A program made the position numbers and the translations under genes. The notes beneath the pieces were generated by a model. That model did not search any database and had not been told where the DNA came from. It worked only from the letters and a program-made list of their open reading frames with translations. 64,000 nucleotides of DNA, taken from assembly GCF_006539345.1 (NCBI RefSeq), contig NZ_BJMV01000005.1:124001-188000 (forward strand), written 5' to 3'. Source of the DNA: Acetobacter peroxydans. Lineage in GTDB: Bacteria > Pseudomonadota > Alphaproteobacteria > Acetobacterales > Acetobacteraceae. Shown piece by piece: positions 35,646 to 45,028 of this stretch. Each line of letters opens with the position of its first letter. The first letter of the stretch is position 1.

Positions 35646-37064
35646 TTAGCGGCCTGTCAGAATACGTTCGACCAGTTGGCCGACAGTCGGCACAAAGCCG
35701 TTCGAGTAGAACGGGTCTGCCGCAAAACGCCATGCGTTTGTACCACCAAACATCAGCGTATTGTCCATGATCTTGTCCTGATCAGGACCACTGGCATGAG
35801 CCGCCGCCTGCAAGGTCTTCTGGATACAGAAAGACCGCGGGTCGGCCTTATGGCCAGTGCTGTAATCCGGTGCACGCTGGCTCCAGTTGGAGAAACGGCA
35901 TTCGGACAGACAGCCCATGCAGTCGGCCTGATCAGCCAGAATTTCACGCGCGCTGTCAGGAGTGACAAAAATCAGTGTTGAATCGGGCGTGCGCATCGCT
36001 TCAACAAAACCCTGACGTTCCCATTCCTGCACGTGGGCCAGATCATCCGCCGCCAGGAAGACCTGCCGTTTGCGCGCGCCAACGCCATACGGCACCGTCA
36101 GAGCGCCAAGAGGCTCGGTCGAAAAGGCCACCTGCCGCTCGGAACGGGCTTTGAGATCCTGCAAAAAGCTGTTGTTGACAGCAGAAGAATAAAAACCCGT
36201 GGGCGAGAAGCGGTTCAGATGCACATCGCCTTTTTTCAATGTCATCAGCCGCTTTTTCCACGCCTGCGGAATCGGGCTCTCACGCGTCAGCAGCGGGCGG
36301 GTGCCGAACTGGAAAACAATCGGCCCCAGCTCGGGATTGTCGATCCAGTCCTGCCATTCCTCAAGCCACCACACACCACCGGCCATGATAATGGGCGTAT
36401 CGTGCAGGCCAAAACTACGCATGGTCTGACGCAGGGCGAGTACACGGGGATAAGGGTCTTCAGGGTTGAGCGGGTCTTCCGTGTTGGACAGGCCGTTATG
36501 GCCACCCGCACGCCACGGGTCTTCATACACAACGCCGCCCAGAAGATCAGCCGCCTTGCTATAGGAGCGTTTCCACAGCGCATTGAACGCACGGGCGGAG
36601 CTGACGATCGGGTAATAGTGCACGCCAAAGCGCACGGCGATATCCGCCAGCCTGTACGGCATACCGGCACCGCAGGTCAGGCCATGAATCAGCCCGCTGG
36701 CTCCTTCCAGCACACCGGTAATAACCCGTTCGGCCGAGCCCATTTCCCACAGGATATTGGCATGAATACGCCCGCGTCCGCCGGCAACCTCATGCGCGAT
36801 CCGGGCCTGGGCAATCCCGCCGGCGATGGCGTACTGCACCAGCTCCTCATGCCGCTCACGCCGGGTACGGCCTTTGTAGACCTGCGGCACGGGCTGGCCG
36901 TTTTCATCATAACTGTCTGCATTCACAATGGACACGGTGCCCGCACCGCCCGCCGCCGCCCACGCGCCAGCCGAGACGCCGTTGGAAACGGAAATCCCCT
37001 TGCCGCCCTCGACCAGGGGCAGGACATCCACCCCTCCCATGCGCAGCGTGTTGATCGCCTTCAT
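35646..37064 (-). CDS. Nitronate monooxygenase-like flavin oxidoreductase
   Basis: The 472-aa protein resembles the NMO/2-nitropropane dioxygenase TIM barrel: MGGVDVLPLVEGGKGISVSNG at the N-terminus, GLTCGAGMPY, a VSSARAF strand and a phosphate-binding IIMAGGVW. A C-terminal region holds Cys residues in ADCMGCLSECRFSNW. It is longer than ordinary nitronate monooxygenases (about 320-360 aa), mainly in this C-terminal part. The likely reaction is FMN-dependent oxidation of nitronates or related compounds. The ATG at 37064 has AGGA 6 nt upstream. It follows the pnp terminator and is probably transcribed separately. Confidence 0.72.
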   Translation of the reverse strand: MKAINTLRMGGVDVLPLVEGGKGISVSNGVSAGAWAAAGGAGTVSIVNADSYDENGQPVPQVYKGRTRRERHEELVQYAIAGGIAQARIAHEVAGGRGRIHANILWEMGSAERVITGVLEGASGLIHGLTCGAGMPYRLADIAVRFGVHYYPIVSSARAFNALWKRSYSKAADLLGGVVYEDPWRAGGHNGLSNTEDPLNPEDPYPRVLALRQTMRSFGLHDTPIIMAGGVWWLEEWQDWIDNPELGPIVFQFGTRPLLTRESPIPQAWKKRLMTLKKGDVHLNRFSPTGFYSSAVNNSFLQDLKARSERQVAFSTEPLGALTVPYGVGARKRQVFLAADDLAHVQEWERQGFVEAMRTPDSTLIFVTPDSAREILADQADCMGCLSECRFSNWSQRAPDYSTGHKADPRSFCIQKTLQAAAHASGPDQDKIMDNTLMFGGTNAWRFAADPFYSNGFVPTVGQLVERILTGR

Positions 37065-37159
37065 GATCGTCCTATCGTTCCTGCAACTGCTCACAGACAG
37101 TACGGGCGAGCCTACCCGCCCGAAAAGGGTGGGCCATTATGGCCCGGCTTTTTATACCG

Positions 37160-37205
37160 AAAAACCGGCACCGGAGCAGACCTTGGCCCGCTCCGGCCCT
37201 GCCGG
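37160..37205 (-). terminator. Intrinsic terminator of pnp
   Basis: On the minus strand CCGGCA/TGCCGG and CCGGAGC/GCTCCGG form a long stem with one bulge, followed immediately by TTTTT. It starts 4 bp after the pnp stop codon. Confidence 0.75.
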
Positions 37206-37208
37206 ATG

Positions 37209-39359
37209 TTACTCCGCGTCCCGACGGGGAGCGCGGGCGGGCTTTTCGCCAACGGTTTCGGTAATGTCGGCACCGGTCGCCTGATCCACAACACGCATGG
37301 ACAGCTTGACCTTACCACGATCATCGAAACCAATGACCTTCACCTTCACGGCGTCGCCATCCTTCACCACGTCGGAGGTGCGGGCAACGCGACCCTGAGC
37401 CAGCTCAGAGATGTGGACCAGCCCGTCACGCGCGCCAAGGAAGTTCACGAACGCGCCGAAATCGGCCGTCTTGACCACCTTGCCGTCGTAAATCCGGCCC
37501 AGTTCCGGCTCGGCCACAATCCCGTTGATCCGGTCCATGGCCTTCTTGGTCTGCTCTTCCGAGGTGGATGCGATGGTGATCGTACCGTCGTCACCGATAT
37601 CAACCTTGGCGCCGGAATATTCCACGATCTCGCGGATAACCTTGCCACCAGAGCCAATCACGTCACGGATCTTTTCACGCGGCACCTTCATGGTGGTGAT
37701 GCGCGGCGCGGTGGAGGAAACGTCCGTGCGGGTTTCCGTCAGCGCGCGGGACATTTCGCCCAGAATGTGCATCCGGCCTTCGCGGGCCTGCCCCAGAGCG
37801 ATCTTCATGATCTCGGGGGTGATCGAAGTGATCTTGATGTCCATCTGCAGGGCGGTCACGCCGGATTCCGTGCCAGCCACCTTGAAGTCCATGTCACCCA
37901 GATGATCTTCATCACCCAGAATGTCGGACAGAACGGCGAACTTCTCGCCTTCCTTGATCAGACCCATGGCAATGCCCGCCACAGGACGCTTGAGCGGAAC
38001 GCCCGCATCCATCAGCGCCAGCGAACCGCCGCACACGCTCGCCATGGAGGAAGAGCCGTTGCTTTCCGTGATTTCGGACACCACGCGCACAGTGTAGGGG
38101 AACTCCTTGCGCGAGGGCATCAGCGGGTGAATGGCGCGCCATGCCAGCTTGCCGTGCCCGACTTCACGACGACCGGGAGAACCGATACGCCCGCACTCAC
38201 CCACCGAATAGGGAGGGAAGTTGTAGTGCAGCATGAAGTTGGTGCGGTATTCGCCTTCGAGCGCGTCGATTACCTGCTCGTCCTGACCGGTGCCGAGGGT
38301 GGTGACAACCAGCGCCTGCGTTTCACCACGGGTGAACAGGGCAGACCCATGCACGCGGGGCAGCACGCCCACTTCCGGCACGATGGGACGCACCGTTACC
38401 AGATCACGCCCGTCGATACGCTTGCCGGTCTTGAGCACGGACGTGCGCACCACGTCGGCTTCCAGATCCTTGATGAAGGGCTTGGCAGCAGCCGCATCGG
38501 CTTCCGCCGCGACCAGCTTCTCGACAATGGCGGCGCGGGCAGCTTCGAGCTTTTCGTAGCGGACCTGCTTCTGCTTTTCCTTGTAGGCATCGGCAATCAG
38601 CTTGCGGCCCAGCTTGTCCACCTGCTTGCGCAGGGCGGCTTCTTCCTTGCTTTCTTCCGGCAGAGCCCAAGGCTCCTTGGCAGCGTGTTCGGCCAGGGAG
38701 ATGATGGCGTCGAGCACGGGCTGGAAGGCATTGTGGCCAAAAGTCACGGCGTCGAGCATGACGTCTTCAGACAGCTCGGACGCCTCGGACTCAACCATCA
38801 GCACGCCTTCGGCGGTGCCGGCCACGACCAGATCAAGCGCGGCATCGGTCATCTGCTCACGCGTGGGGTTAAGAATGAACGCGCCATCCTTGAAGCCAAC
38901 GCGGGCAGCGCCCACCGGGCCGAAGAACGGAATGCCCGACAGCGTCAGCGCAGCGGAGCAGCCAATCAGAGCGACGATATCGGGGCTGTTTTCCATATCG
39001 TGGGTCAGCACCGTGGCAATGACCTGCACTTCGTTACGGAAACCCTCGGGGAAAAGCGGGCGGATAGGACGGTCAATCAGACGCGAAACCAGCGTTTCGT
39101 TCTCGGAAGGACGGCCTTCACGCTTGAAGAAGCCACCGGGGATCTTGCCCGCGGCGTAGGCTTTTTCCTGATAGTTGACAGTCAGGGGGAAGAAGTCCTG
39201 ACCGGCCTTGACGTTGCGTGCGCCAACAGCGGTACACAGCACCACGGTCTCACCATAGGTGACCAGTACTGCGCCATCGGCCTGACGGGCGATCTTGCCG
39301 GTTTCAAGAACCAGCGGGCGACCGCCCCATTCGATTTCTTTACGGTAATAATTGAACAT
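37209..39359 (-). CDS. pnp: Polyribonucleotide nucleotidyltransferase (PNPase)
   Basis: The 716-aa protein is a full-length PNPase with two RNase PH domains (about 1-220 and 315-545), an all-helical linker, a KH domain ([15 protein letters not shown], about 562) and an S1 domain ([18 protein letters not shown], about 625). It degrades RNA 3'-5' by phosphorolysis and is part of the cytosolic RNA-decay machinery. It lies 361 bp after rpsO, the classic rpsO-pnp order. The gap contains a strong hairpin that may serve RNase III processing. AAGG precedes the ATG. Confidence 0.97.
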   Translation of the reverse strand: MFNYYRKEIEWGGRPLVLETGKIARQADGAVLVTYGETVVLCTAVGARNVKAGQDFFPLTVNYQEKAYAAGKIPGGFFKREGRPSENETLVSRLIDRPIRPLFPEGFRNEVQVIATVLTHDMENSPDIVALIGCSAALTLSGIPFFGPVGAARVGFKDGAFILNPTREQMTDAALDLVVAGTAEGVLMVESEASELSEDVMLDAVTFGHNAFQPVLDAIISLAEHAAKEPWALPEESKEEAALRKQVDKLGRKLIADAYKEKQKQVRYEKLEAARAAIVEKLVAAEADAAAAKPFIKDLEADVVRTSVLKTGKRIDGRDLVTVRPIVPEVGVLPRVHGSALFTRGETQALVVTTLGTGQDEQVIDALEGEYRTNFMLHYNFPPYSVGECGRIGSPGRREVGHGKLAWRAIHPLMPSRKEFPYTVRVVSEITESNGSSSMASVCGGSLALMDAGVPLKRPVAGIAMGLIKEGEKFAVLSDILGDEDHLGDMDFKVAGTESGVTALQMDIKITSITPEIMKIALGQAREGRMHILGEMSRALTETRTDVSSTAPRITTMKVPREKIRDVIGSGGKVIREIVEYSGAKVDIGDDGTITIASTSEEQTKKAMDRINGIVAEPELGRIYDGKVVKTADFGAFVNFLGARDGLVHISELAQGRVARTSDVVKDGDAVKVKVIGFDDRGKVKLSMRVVDQATGADITETVGEKPARAPRRDAE

Positions 39360-39720
39360 TCTGTTACTGCCTTACTCAAAAACAAAAAACGCCAAGGCAG
39401 ACAGAACGGAACCGGCGGGCAGACAGCGCCTCGGACGGCATGGAGACTGACGGCAACACCGCCCAGACGCCATGTGGTCGGAAACGCCGTGGCCGAACCG
39501 GCGCGCATGGCATCCGCGCCTGACCTGTGGCTAGCCCAACATAAGGGGTTGTCGCACGCTTGACCAGTCCATCCGCTCAGGGCGGGGGCCCATGGCCGGC
39601 CAGCCAGCGTGCGCCCGGATCATAACAGCGCCCGAGGGGCTGCCCAGCTTCCCCTCCCACACACGCGGGAGGAGAAGCGGACACACACCCCGAACCCGAA
39701 GGTTCAGCGGCGCATGAAGA
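39360..39720. other. 361-bp rpsO-pnp spacer
   Basis: This spacer contains the 12-bp hairpin at 39647-39678 and otherwise no convincing gene. It is long for an operonic gap and probably also holds a promoter for pnp and the leader used in its post-transcriptional control. Confidence 0.4.
39647..39678 (-). other. 12-bp hairpin in the rpsO-pnp spacer
   Basis: GCTTCTCCTCCC pairs with GGGAGGGGAAGC (one G-U) around an 8-nt loop, about 42 bp after the rpsO stop. No T-run follows. In E. coli the pnp leader has an RNase III-cut stem in the same place, so a similar role is inferred. Confidence 0.55.
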
Positions 39721-39990
39721 TCAGCGACGCAGGCCCAGACGGGCGATCAGGCTTTCATAACGGGTCTGGCTCTTGCGACGCAGGTAGTCCAGCAGGCTGC
39801 GGCGACGGCCAACCAGGATGAGCAGACCGCGACGGGAATGGAAGTCCTTCGCGTGGGTCTTGAGGTGCTCGGTCAGGTTGTTGATACGCTCGGTCAGGAT
39901 CGCAACCTGAACTTCCGGCGAACCGGTATCGCCCTGCGTGGTCTGGTATTCAGCAATCAGCGCCGTACGGCGTTCAGCGGTAATCGACAT
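39721..39990 (-). CDS. rpsO: 30S ribosomal protein S15
   Basis: The 89-aa protein has the exact family length and the signature [30 protein letters not shown] and [12 protein letters not shown]. It binds the central domain of 16S rRNA. GGAGA lies 8 nt before the ATG at 39990; a GTG one codon earlier is ignored. It sits between truB and pnp. Confidence 0.97.
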   Translation of the reverse strand: MSITAERRTALIAEYQTTQGDTGSPEVQVAILTERINNLTEHLKTHAKDFHSRRGLLILVGRRRSLLDYLRRKSQTRYESLIARLGLRR

Positions 39991-40015
39991 CACATGTCTC
40001 CATAAAAGATGGGAT

Positions 40016-40930
40016 CTAGAGAATCCGCACCGGCTTCAGCCATCCATCTTCCAGGCGGCCTATACCCAGCACGCGCTCCCCTTCCATGACACGAAGAGTC
40101 CCTTGCTCATCGGTGGGGGGTATGCGCCCCTCAAGCTCGAAAAGCCCGAGTTTCTGCCCGTGCCGCAGAAGAACCGCCTCGTCCGTGGTCAGGGCCAGCG
40201 CCGGGATGTCGGCCAGCGCGGTCTCAACCGGGCAGAGAAGGTCTGCGGAAGCAGGGGCGTTGTCGTCGTTTGGCGCCAATTTGTCCAGCATAATCGCATC
40301 GGCCTCAACAAAAGGCCCCACCCGCAGCCGCCTCAGCACGGTGATATGCCCGACCGTGCCCGCCGCCAGCGCCACGTCACGCGCAAGGGCACGCATGTAC
40401 ACACCCTTGCCGGACTCCACCTCAAACACGGCCGTATCCGCATCCGGGCGATCGATCAGCTCAAAACGGTCCACTCTGGCGGGACGGGGCGGCAGTTCCG
40501 GCGGGCGGCCATCGCGCGCCATGTCATACGCCCGTTCCCCCGCAACCTTGAGCGCGGAAAAAACCGGCGGCACCTGCATGATATTGCCGGTCAGCGCGGG
40601 CAGGGCAGCGCGAAGCTGTGCATCGGTCGGACGCACTGCGGATGTCGCCACGGGATTGCCATCAGCGTCATCACTATCCCGCGCCTCGCCCAGCCGCAGG
40701 GTGAAGCGATAGACCTTGGTGCCATCCATCACATAAGGCACGGTTTTGGTGGCAGTGCCGAAGGCCAGCGGCAGCAATCCTGTCGCCAGCGGGTCAAGCG
40801 TGCCGCCATGGCCGACTTTCTGGGCATCGAACACCCGGCGCGCATACCCTACCACCTGTGTGGAGGTCATGCCTGAGGGCTTATCTACAATAAGCCAGCC
40901 ATTCAGCGGCCGACCACGTCTGCGTCGCAT
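40016..40930 (-). CDS. truB: tRNA pseudouridine-55 synthase
   Basis: The 304-aa protein has the TruB motifs [30 protein letters not shown] with the catalytic Asp, and [10 protein letters not shown], plus a C-terminal PUA-like region. It makes pseudouridine 55 in the T-loop of tRNAs. AAGGAAG lies 6 nt before the ATG. rpsO follows 25 bp downstream. infB and rbfA, often upstream of truB, are not here; the next gene upstream is divergent. Confidence 0.95.
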   Translation of the reverse strand: MRRRRGRPLNGWLIVDKPSGMTSTQVVGYARRVFDAQKVGHGGTLDPLATGLLPLAFGTATKTVPYVMDGTKVYRFTLRLGEARDSDDADGNPVATSAVRPTDAQLRAALPALTGNIMQVPPVFSALKVAGERAYDMARDGRPPELPPRPARVDRFELIDRPDADTAVFEVESGKGVYMRALARDVALAAGTVGHITVLRRLRVGPFVEADAIMLDKLAPNDDNAPASADLLCPVETALADIPALALTTDEAVLLRHGQKLGLFELEGRIPPTDEQGTLRVMEGERVLGIGRLEDGWLKPVRIL

Positions 40931-41163
40931 ACGGAACTTCCTTTTTATCAGGCTGTGCCTCTACCGCTTCACACGCACGGGAGCAATGCTCCACTGCCCA
41001 CGCCCCACCCCGCAAGGCTGGGCTGTCGAAACGGTCTGCCTCTCCCCTGCACGGGCCATATCCGCCGGTTTTCCGCCGCCAGGCGGTGCCTCCAACACGC
41101 TCGGCCACCGTAGCAGACAGGTCTAGCCACTCCGGCCCGCTTGCCTTAGTGTTGCCACCACTT

Positions 41164-42330
41164 ATGATAAAACTCCTTTCCCCTTCCGCCGCGCCACCGG
41201 ACGCGGACACCCAGGCTCCGGTCTGGTCCATTGTCCCCACCGAGCAGGGGGGGCGCCTTGTGCTGGAAGGAACATGGACAGTACCCAAAGGCGGGGTTCC
41301 GACCTTTGACGCTCAGGCACTCAAAGGCCTGAAAAGCGGGCAGAACCTGCTGGTGGACGCCAACGGCGTGAGTGAGTGGGATTCGGCGCTGATCTCCTTC
41401 CTGTGGGATGTCGAACAGGCCACGACCACCGCCGGGCTGACCTTTGATGTCTCCATCCTGCCGGACCCCACGCAGCGGCTGCTTGCCCTGCTGCCCCCCA
41501 CGCCTCCGGCCGCAGCCCCTTCGCAGTTTGTCAGACAGAACCTGTTTACCCGCACTGGGGAAGCCACGCTGAACGCGCTGGAAGAAACCGGCGTTCTGAC
41601 CGAAATGATGGCGCAGAGCACCCTTGGGGCCCTGCGCGCCATCACCGCCAAAAGCTTTATGCGCGGCAAGGATCTGCTGAACGACATCTGGCGTGCCGGG
41701 CCGAACGCGTTGCTGATCGTGGGCGTGGTCAATTTTCTGCTGGGCGCCATTCTGGCCTTTGTGGGGCTGGTGGAGCTGCGCCGCTTCGCCGCCGAAATCT
41801 ATGTGACCGACCTTGTGGGCATTGCCTGCGCGCGTGAAATTTCTGCCATCATGACTGCCATCATCATGGCGGGGCGCACAGGCGGCGCCTATGCCGCGCG
41901 CATTTCAACCATGCTGGGGAACGAGGAAATAGACGCCCTGCAGGTCTTTGGCATTCCCATTTCCAGCTATATCCTGCTGCCTTCCATCATCTCGCTCTCG
42001 ATCATGATGCCGCTGCTTTATCTTTACGGCACGCTCATCGGCATTTTCGGTGGTTTTGTCGTCTCCATGAGCATGATGGATGTTTCTCCCACGGGGTACT
42101 GGATTTCCACCTTCAACGGGGTTGAACTCAAAGAATTCGTCTTCGGCTTCATCAAATCCTTTTTCTTTGCCGGTTTCATCGCTCTGGCTGCCTGCCGAGT
42201 CGGACTTAAAGCCGGACGGAGTGCGGCTGATGTTGGTGTGGCCGCCACCCGCGCGGTGGTGATCGGCATTGTAGGCATCATCGCCATGGATGCGGTGTTT
42301 GCCGTGCTGGCCAACGCGCTGGGAATCTGA
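41164..42330 (+). CDS. mlaE: MlaE-type lipid ABC transporter permease with STAS-like N-terminus
   Basis: The 388-aa protein has an N-terminal cytosolic STAS-like domain (about residues 20-110, LLVDANGVSEWDSALISFLW) and a MlaE permease (about 125-388) with several helices. AREISAIMTAIIMAGRTGGAYAA is the family's conserved loop and GNEEIDAL the coupling region. The Mla system moves phospholipids between the membranes. MlaF-like, MlaD-like and lipoprotein genes follow directly. The start lacks a clear ribosome-binding site. Confidence 0.88.
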   Translation: MIKLLSPSAAPPDADTQAPVWSIVPTEQGGRLVLEGTWTVPKGGVPTFDAQALKGLKSGQNLLVDANGVSEWDSALISFLWDVEQATTTAGLTFDVSILPDPTQRLLALLPPTPPAAAPSQFVRQNLFTRTGEATLNALEETGVLTEMMAQSTLGALRAITAKSFMRGKDLLNDIWRAGPNALLIVGVVNFLLGAILAFVGLVELRRFAAEIYVTDLVGIACAREISAIMTAIIMAGRTGGAYAARISTMLGNEEIDALQVFGIPISSYILLPSIISLSIMMPLLYLYGTLIGIFGGFVVSMSMMDVSPTGYWISTFNGVELKEFVFGFIKSFFFAGFIALAACRVGLKAGRSAADVGVAATRAVVIGIVGIIAMDAVFAVLANALGI

Positions 42331-42333
42331 AAC

Positions 42334-43134
42334 ATGACCGAACCCACCGCCCAATCCACCGATGACACGCTGATTGCCGTGCGCGATCTTACCCTGTCTT
42401 TCGGCCCCAAAATCATCCAGCAGAACGTGTCGTTCGATGTCAGGCGTGGCTCGATCTTTGCCGTCATGGGGGGCTCGGGCTGCGGCAAAAGCACCCTGCT
42501 CAAGAGCATGATCGGGCTTTTGCGTCCTGCGACTGGCCAGATTCTCGTAAGCGGCGAAGATTACTGGGCGCAGAGCGAGCGCCGCCGCACTGATATCAAC
42601 CACCGCTTTGGCGTCTTGTTCCAGAGCGGGGCGCTATGGTCTTCCATGACGGTGGGTGAAAACGTGGCCCTGCCTATGGAAATGTTCACCGACCTCAAGC
42701 CGCCTGTCGTCCGCAGACTGGTGGAACTCAAGCTCGGACTTGTGGGCATGGAACACGCCATAGACCTGTTTCCGTCGGAAATTTCGGGCGGAATGCGCAA
42801 GCGTGCCGGTCTTGCCCGCGCCATGGCGCTGGACCCTGACATCCTGTTTTTTGACGAGCCCTCCGCCGGTCTCGACCCCATTACGTCCGCCCGGTTGGAC
42901 GACCTGATCCTGACCCTGCGCGACGGACTGGGGGCCACGATTGTTATCGTCAGCCATGAACTGCAAAGCCTGTTCACCATCGCGGATGACGGAATTTTTC
43001 TTGATGCCACGACCCACACCGCCATCGCGCATGGTGCGCCGCGTACCCTGCGTGACAGCAGCGACATTCCAGATGTGCGAGCTTTCATGAACCGTGTCTC
43101 CTCTCTTTCACCCCCCGCTAAAACGAAAGGCTGA
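42334..43134 (+). CDS. mlaF: MlaF-type lipid ABC transporter ATPase
   Basis: The 266-aa protein has Walker A GGSGCGKST (about residues 48-56), signature EISGGMRKRAGLARA, Walker B DILFFDEPSAGLD and a switch His in VSHEL. It powers the MlaE permease at the inner membrane. The start is 3 bp after the mlaE stop, and mlaD begins 6 bp after its end. Confidence 0.92.
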   Translation: MTEPTAQSTDDTLIAVRDLTLSFGPKIIQQNVSFDVRRGSIFAVMGGSGCGKSTLLKSMIGLLRPATGQILVSGEDYWAQSERRRTDINHRFGVLFQSGALWSSMTVGENVALPMEMFTDLKPPVVRRLVELKLGLVGMEHAIDLFPSEISGGMRKRAGLARAMALDPDILFFDEPSAGLDPITSARLDDLILTLRDGLGATIVIVSHELQSLFTIADDGIFLDATTHTAIAHGAPRTLRDSSDIPDVRAFMNRVSSLSPPAKTKG

Positions 43135-43140
43135 ACGGCA

Positions 43141-44097
43141 ATGTCTGAAAGCACCAACCGCAAGACAGCGCTGGGCGTCTTCGTCATTTTTGGCGGGATG
43201 CTTGCGCTGTTCATTGTCATGGCCTTCGGTCACATGCGCCTGTTCGCCCCCTCGCGCGAGGCGGCTGTGGTGTTCCAGAACTCCATTACCGGGCTGGCCG
43301 TAGGCGCGCCGGTGAATTTCCGGGGCGTGAAAGTGGGTACGGTCAAAAGCATTTCCCTGCGTTTCGACCCGATGGACCGCAACGCATATATTCCTGTGGT
43401 TCTGACACTCGACCCCGACCAGATTCATGTCGTGCGTAACGGGCCGGGCGGTACCAGCATCAGCATCCAACAGCTGATCGCCAGCGGACTGACAGCGGAA
43501 CTGAACCTGCAAAGCTTTGTGACCGGACAATCCAACATCGAACTGGATTTCGACAAGTCAGTAACGCCGCTGTTGCACCCCCGCATTACCGACCTGCCCG
43601 AAATTCCGGTGCGGCTATCCACCATGGAAAAACTGAAAGACTCGCTGGGGCAGATTCCAATCAAGGATATCAGCCGCCATGTGGACACAGCCCTGCTGTC
43701 CATTACCGATCTGAGCAACATCCTGCGGCATGACCTGCCGCCGCTGGTCGCCAGTATCAAGGCCACTTCGGATCAGTCGCGCGAAGCGGTGAACGCCGCC
43801 ACGCAGGCCATTCACGTCCTGCAGGACAAGCTGGTGGTGACACTCAACAAGACGGACACCATGCTTGATGCCGGCACTCACCAGCTCAACGCCCGTGGGG
43901 ACGATCTGCACACTACGCTGGCCTCGGCCACCAAAACACTGGATTCGCTTCAGAGTGTCCTGTCTCCGCGCTCCACGGATCGCGCCAATCTGGACGCTGC
44001 CCTGCGCGACATAGCCGCCACCGCTGCCGCCCTGCGCGGCTTTGCCAGCGATGTTGAACGCAACCCGCAACTGCTGCTGATGGGACGCCGCCCATGA
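43141..44097 (+). CDS. mlaD: MlaD-type MCE-domain lipid-binding protein
   Basis: The 318-aa protein has an N-terminal anchor (ALGVFVIFGGMLALFIVMAFG) and an MCE domain (about 45-125, VVFQNSITGLAVGAPVNFRGVKVGTV). A long helical C-terminal part follows with heptad-like stretches (about 160-300). It probably forms the periplasmic lipid ring or tunnel of the Mla complex. Its stop overlaps the start of the next gene by 4 bp. Confidence 0.9.
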   Translation: MSESTNRKTALGVFVIFGGMLALFIVMAFGHMRLFAPSREAAVVFQNSITGLAVGAPVNFRGVKVGTVKSISLRFDPMDRNAYIPVVLTLDPDQIHVVRNGPGGTSISIQQLIASGLTAELNLQSFVTGQSNIELDFDKSVTPLLHPRITDLPEIPVRLSTMEKLKDSLGQIPIKDISRHVDTALLSITDLSNILRHDLPPLVASIKATSDQSREAVNAATQAIHVLQDKLVVTLNKTDTMLDAGTHQLNARGDDLHTTLASATKTLDSLQSVLSPRSTDRANLDAALRDIAATAAALRGFASDVERNPQLLLMGRRP

Positions 44098-44759
44098 ACC
44101 GCCTGCCCCTGTTCCACGCCTCCGCCGTTTCGGAGCGCGCCCGCCACCCTGTGCTGCGCGTCATGCTGCTTGCGGGACTGACAGCTGGCACGGCCTTTGG
44201 CCTTGCCGGATGCGCCGGCCCGCCCCTGCGCCTGTACACGCTGGGCATGCCCTCGGATCAACCTGCCCCCCAGTCCAGCCAGCCCCGCCTGTCCAGCCGG
44301 GCTGCAACGGTAGCTGTCAGCAATGTGGTCATTCCTGACTATCTGGATTCGCAGGATATGGTCGTGCGCCGGGGTGAGGAAATTGTCCGCAGCCCGCGCT
44401 CACGCTGGGCCACGCGCCTGTCCATCGGCATTACGGACCTGATCGCCAATGAAATGGCGAGCTTCCATCCCTCCATGCTGATTACGGACCAACCGCTGGC
44501 CGATGCCGCCATGCTGCGTGTGCAGGTGGATATCTCGCGCTTTGACGTGGACATGAACGGTCAGGCCACGCTGGACGCCCACTGGGCCATTCTACCAGCC
44601 GACCCGCACAAACCGCTGATCCGCAACCGTACGCAGTTGACCATGAGTGGCCCTGTCGCCACCGATGCGGATGTAGCGGCACTTATGCGCAAGATGGTAA
44701 TCCAGCTGGCAGACAAGGTGAACGCTGACCTGCCTGTAGTCAGCGCCAGCCAGAACTGA
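44094..44759 (+). CDS. ABC-type transport auxiliary lipoprotein (PqiC/Mla-associated)
   Basis: The 221-aa protein has a signal peptide and lipobox FGLAGC near residue 40, then a domain with RLYTLG, VVIPDYLDSQDMVVRRGEEIV and SRWATRLSIGITDLIA. This is the ABC_trans_aux (PqiC-like) family seen with MCE transport systems at the outer membrane. The start overlaps mlaD (ATGA). A strong terminator follows. Confidence 0.85.
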   Translation: MNRLPLFHASAVSERARHPVLRVMLLAGLTAGTAFGLAGCAGPPLRLYTLGMPSDQPAPQSSQPRLSSRAATVAVSNVVIPDYLDSQDMVVRRGEEIVRSPRSRWATRLSIGITDLIANEMASFHPSMLITDQPLADAAMLRVQVDISRFDVDMNGQATLDAHWAILPADPHKPLIRNRTQLTMSGPVATDADVAALMRKMVIQLADKVNADLPVVSASQN

Positions 44760-44765
44760 ACCAGC

Positions 44766-44792
44766 ACGGCGGCCTCTGCGCCGCCGTTTTTT
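44766..44792 (+). terminator. Intrinsic terminator of the mla operon
   Basis: ACGGCGGC and GCCGCCGT form a perfect 8-bp GC-rich stem with a 6-nt loop, followed by TTTTTT, 6 bp after the lipoprotein stop codon. Confidence 0.9.
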
Positions 44793-44839
44793 CTTTGGTC
44801 ACCCCTTTCCTGCGCAGCCCCAGCATAAATTTTGCGACT

Positions 44840-44863
44840 GATTTGCAACATAGACTGCAAATC
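44840..44863. repeat. 8-bp inverted repeat upstream of the TonB receptor
   Basis: GATTTGCA and TGCAAATC are exact reverse complements separated by 8 bp. It lies about 165 bp before the receptor start and is not followed by a T-run, so an operator is more likely than a terminator. Confidence 0.45.
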
Positions 44864-44947
44864 CTCCGGCCGTTCTGTCTGGCCTGTCGCCAGAAACCCG
44901 CAAAAAACCGCGCTTTCAGCCACAGAAACAGCTTTCCAAAAATTTTT

Positions 44948-44968
44948 ACTAATTCTTATTCGCATTGA
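44948..44968. promoter_or_regulatory. Fur-box-like sequence
   Basis: ACTAATTCTTATTCGCATTGA (one base longer shown as 44948-44968) read on the other strand contains AATGCGAATAAGAATTAG, close to alphaproteobacterial Fur boxes. It lies about 60-80 bp before the TonB-receptor ATG, a position fit for iron-responsive repression. Confidence 0.5.
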
Positions 44969-45028
44969 CGTATCCGTCCACGCTTCGTAACTGCGACTGA
45001 TTATCACTACAAGGTCGCACGAGGTCTC

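Noticed and set aside
36033-39563. Very long open frame (1176 codons) on the + strand opposite pnp and the nitronate-monooxygenase-like gene
   Set aside because: It is antisense to pnp and to the upstream gene, has no recognisable domain, and its composition is that of a reverse-complement shadow of GC-rich coding DNA.
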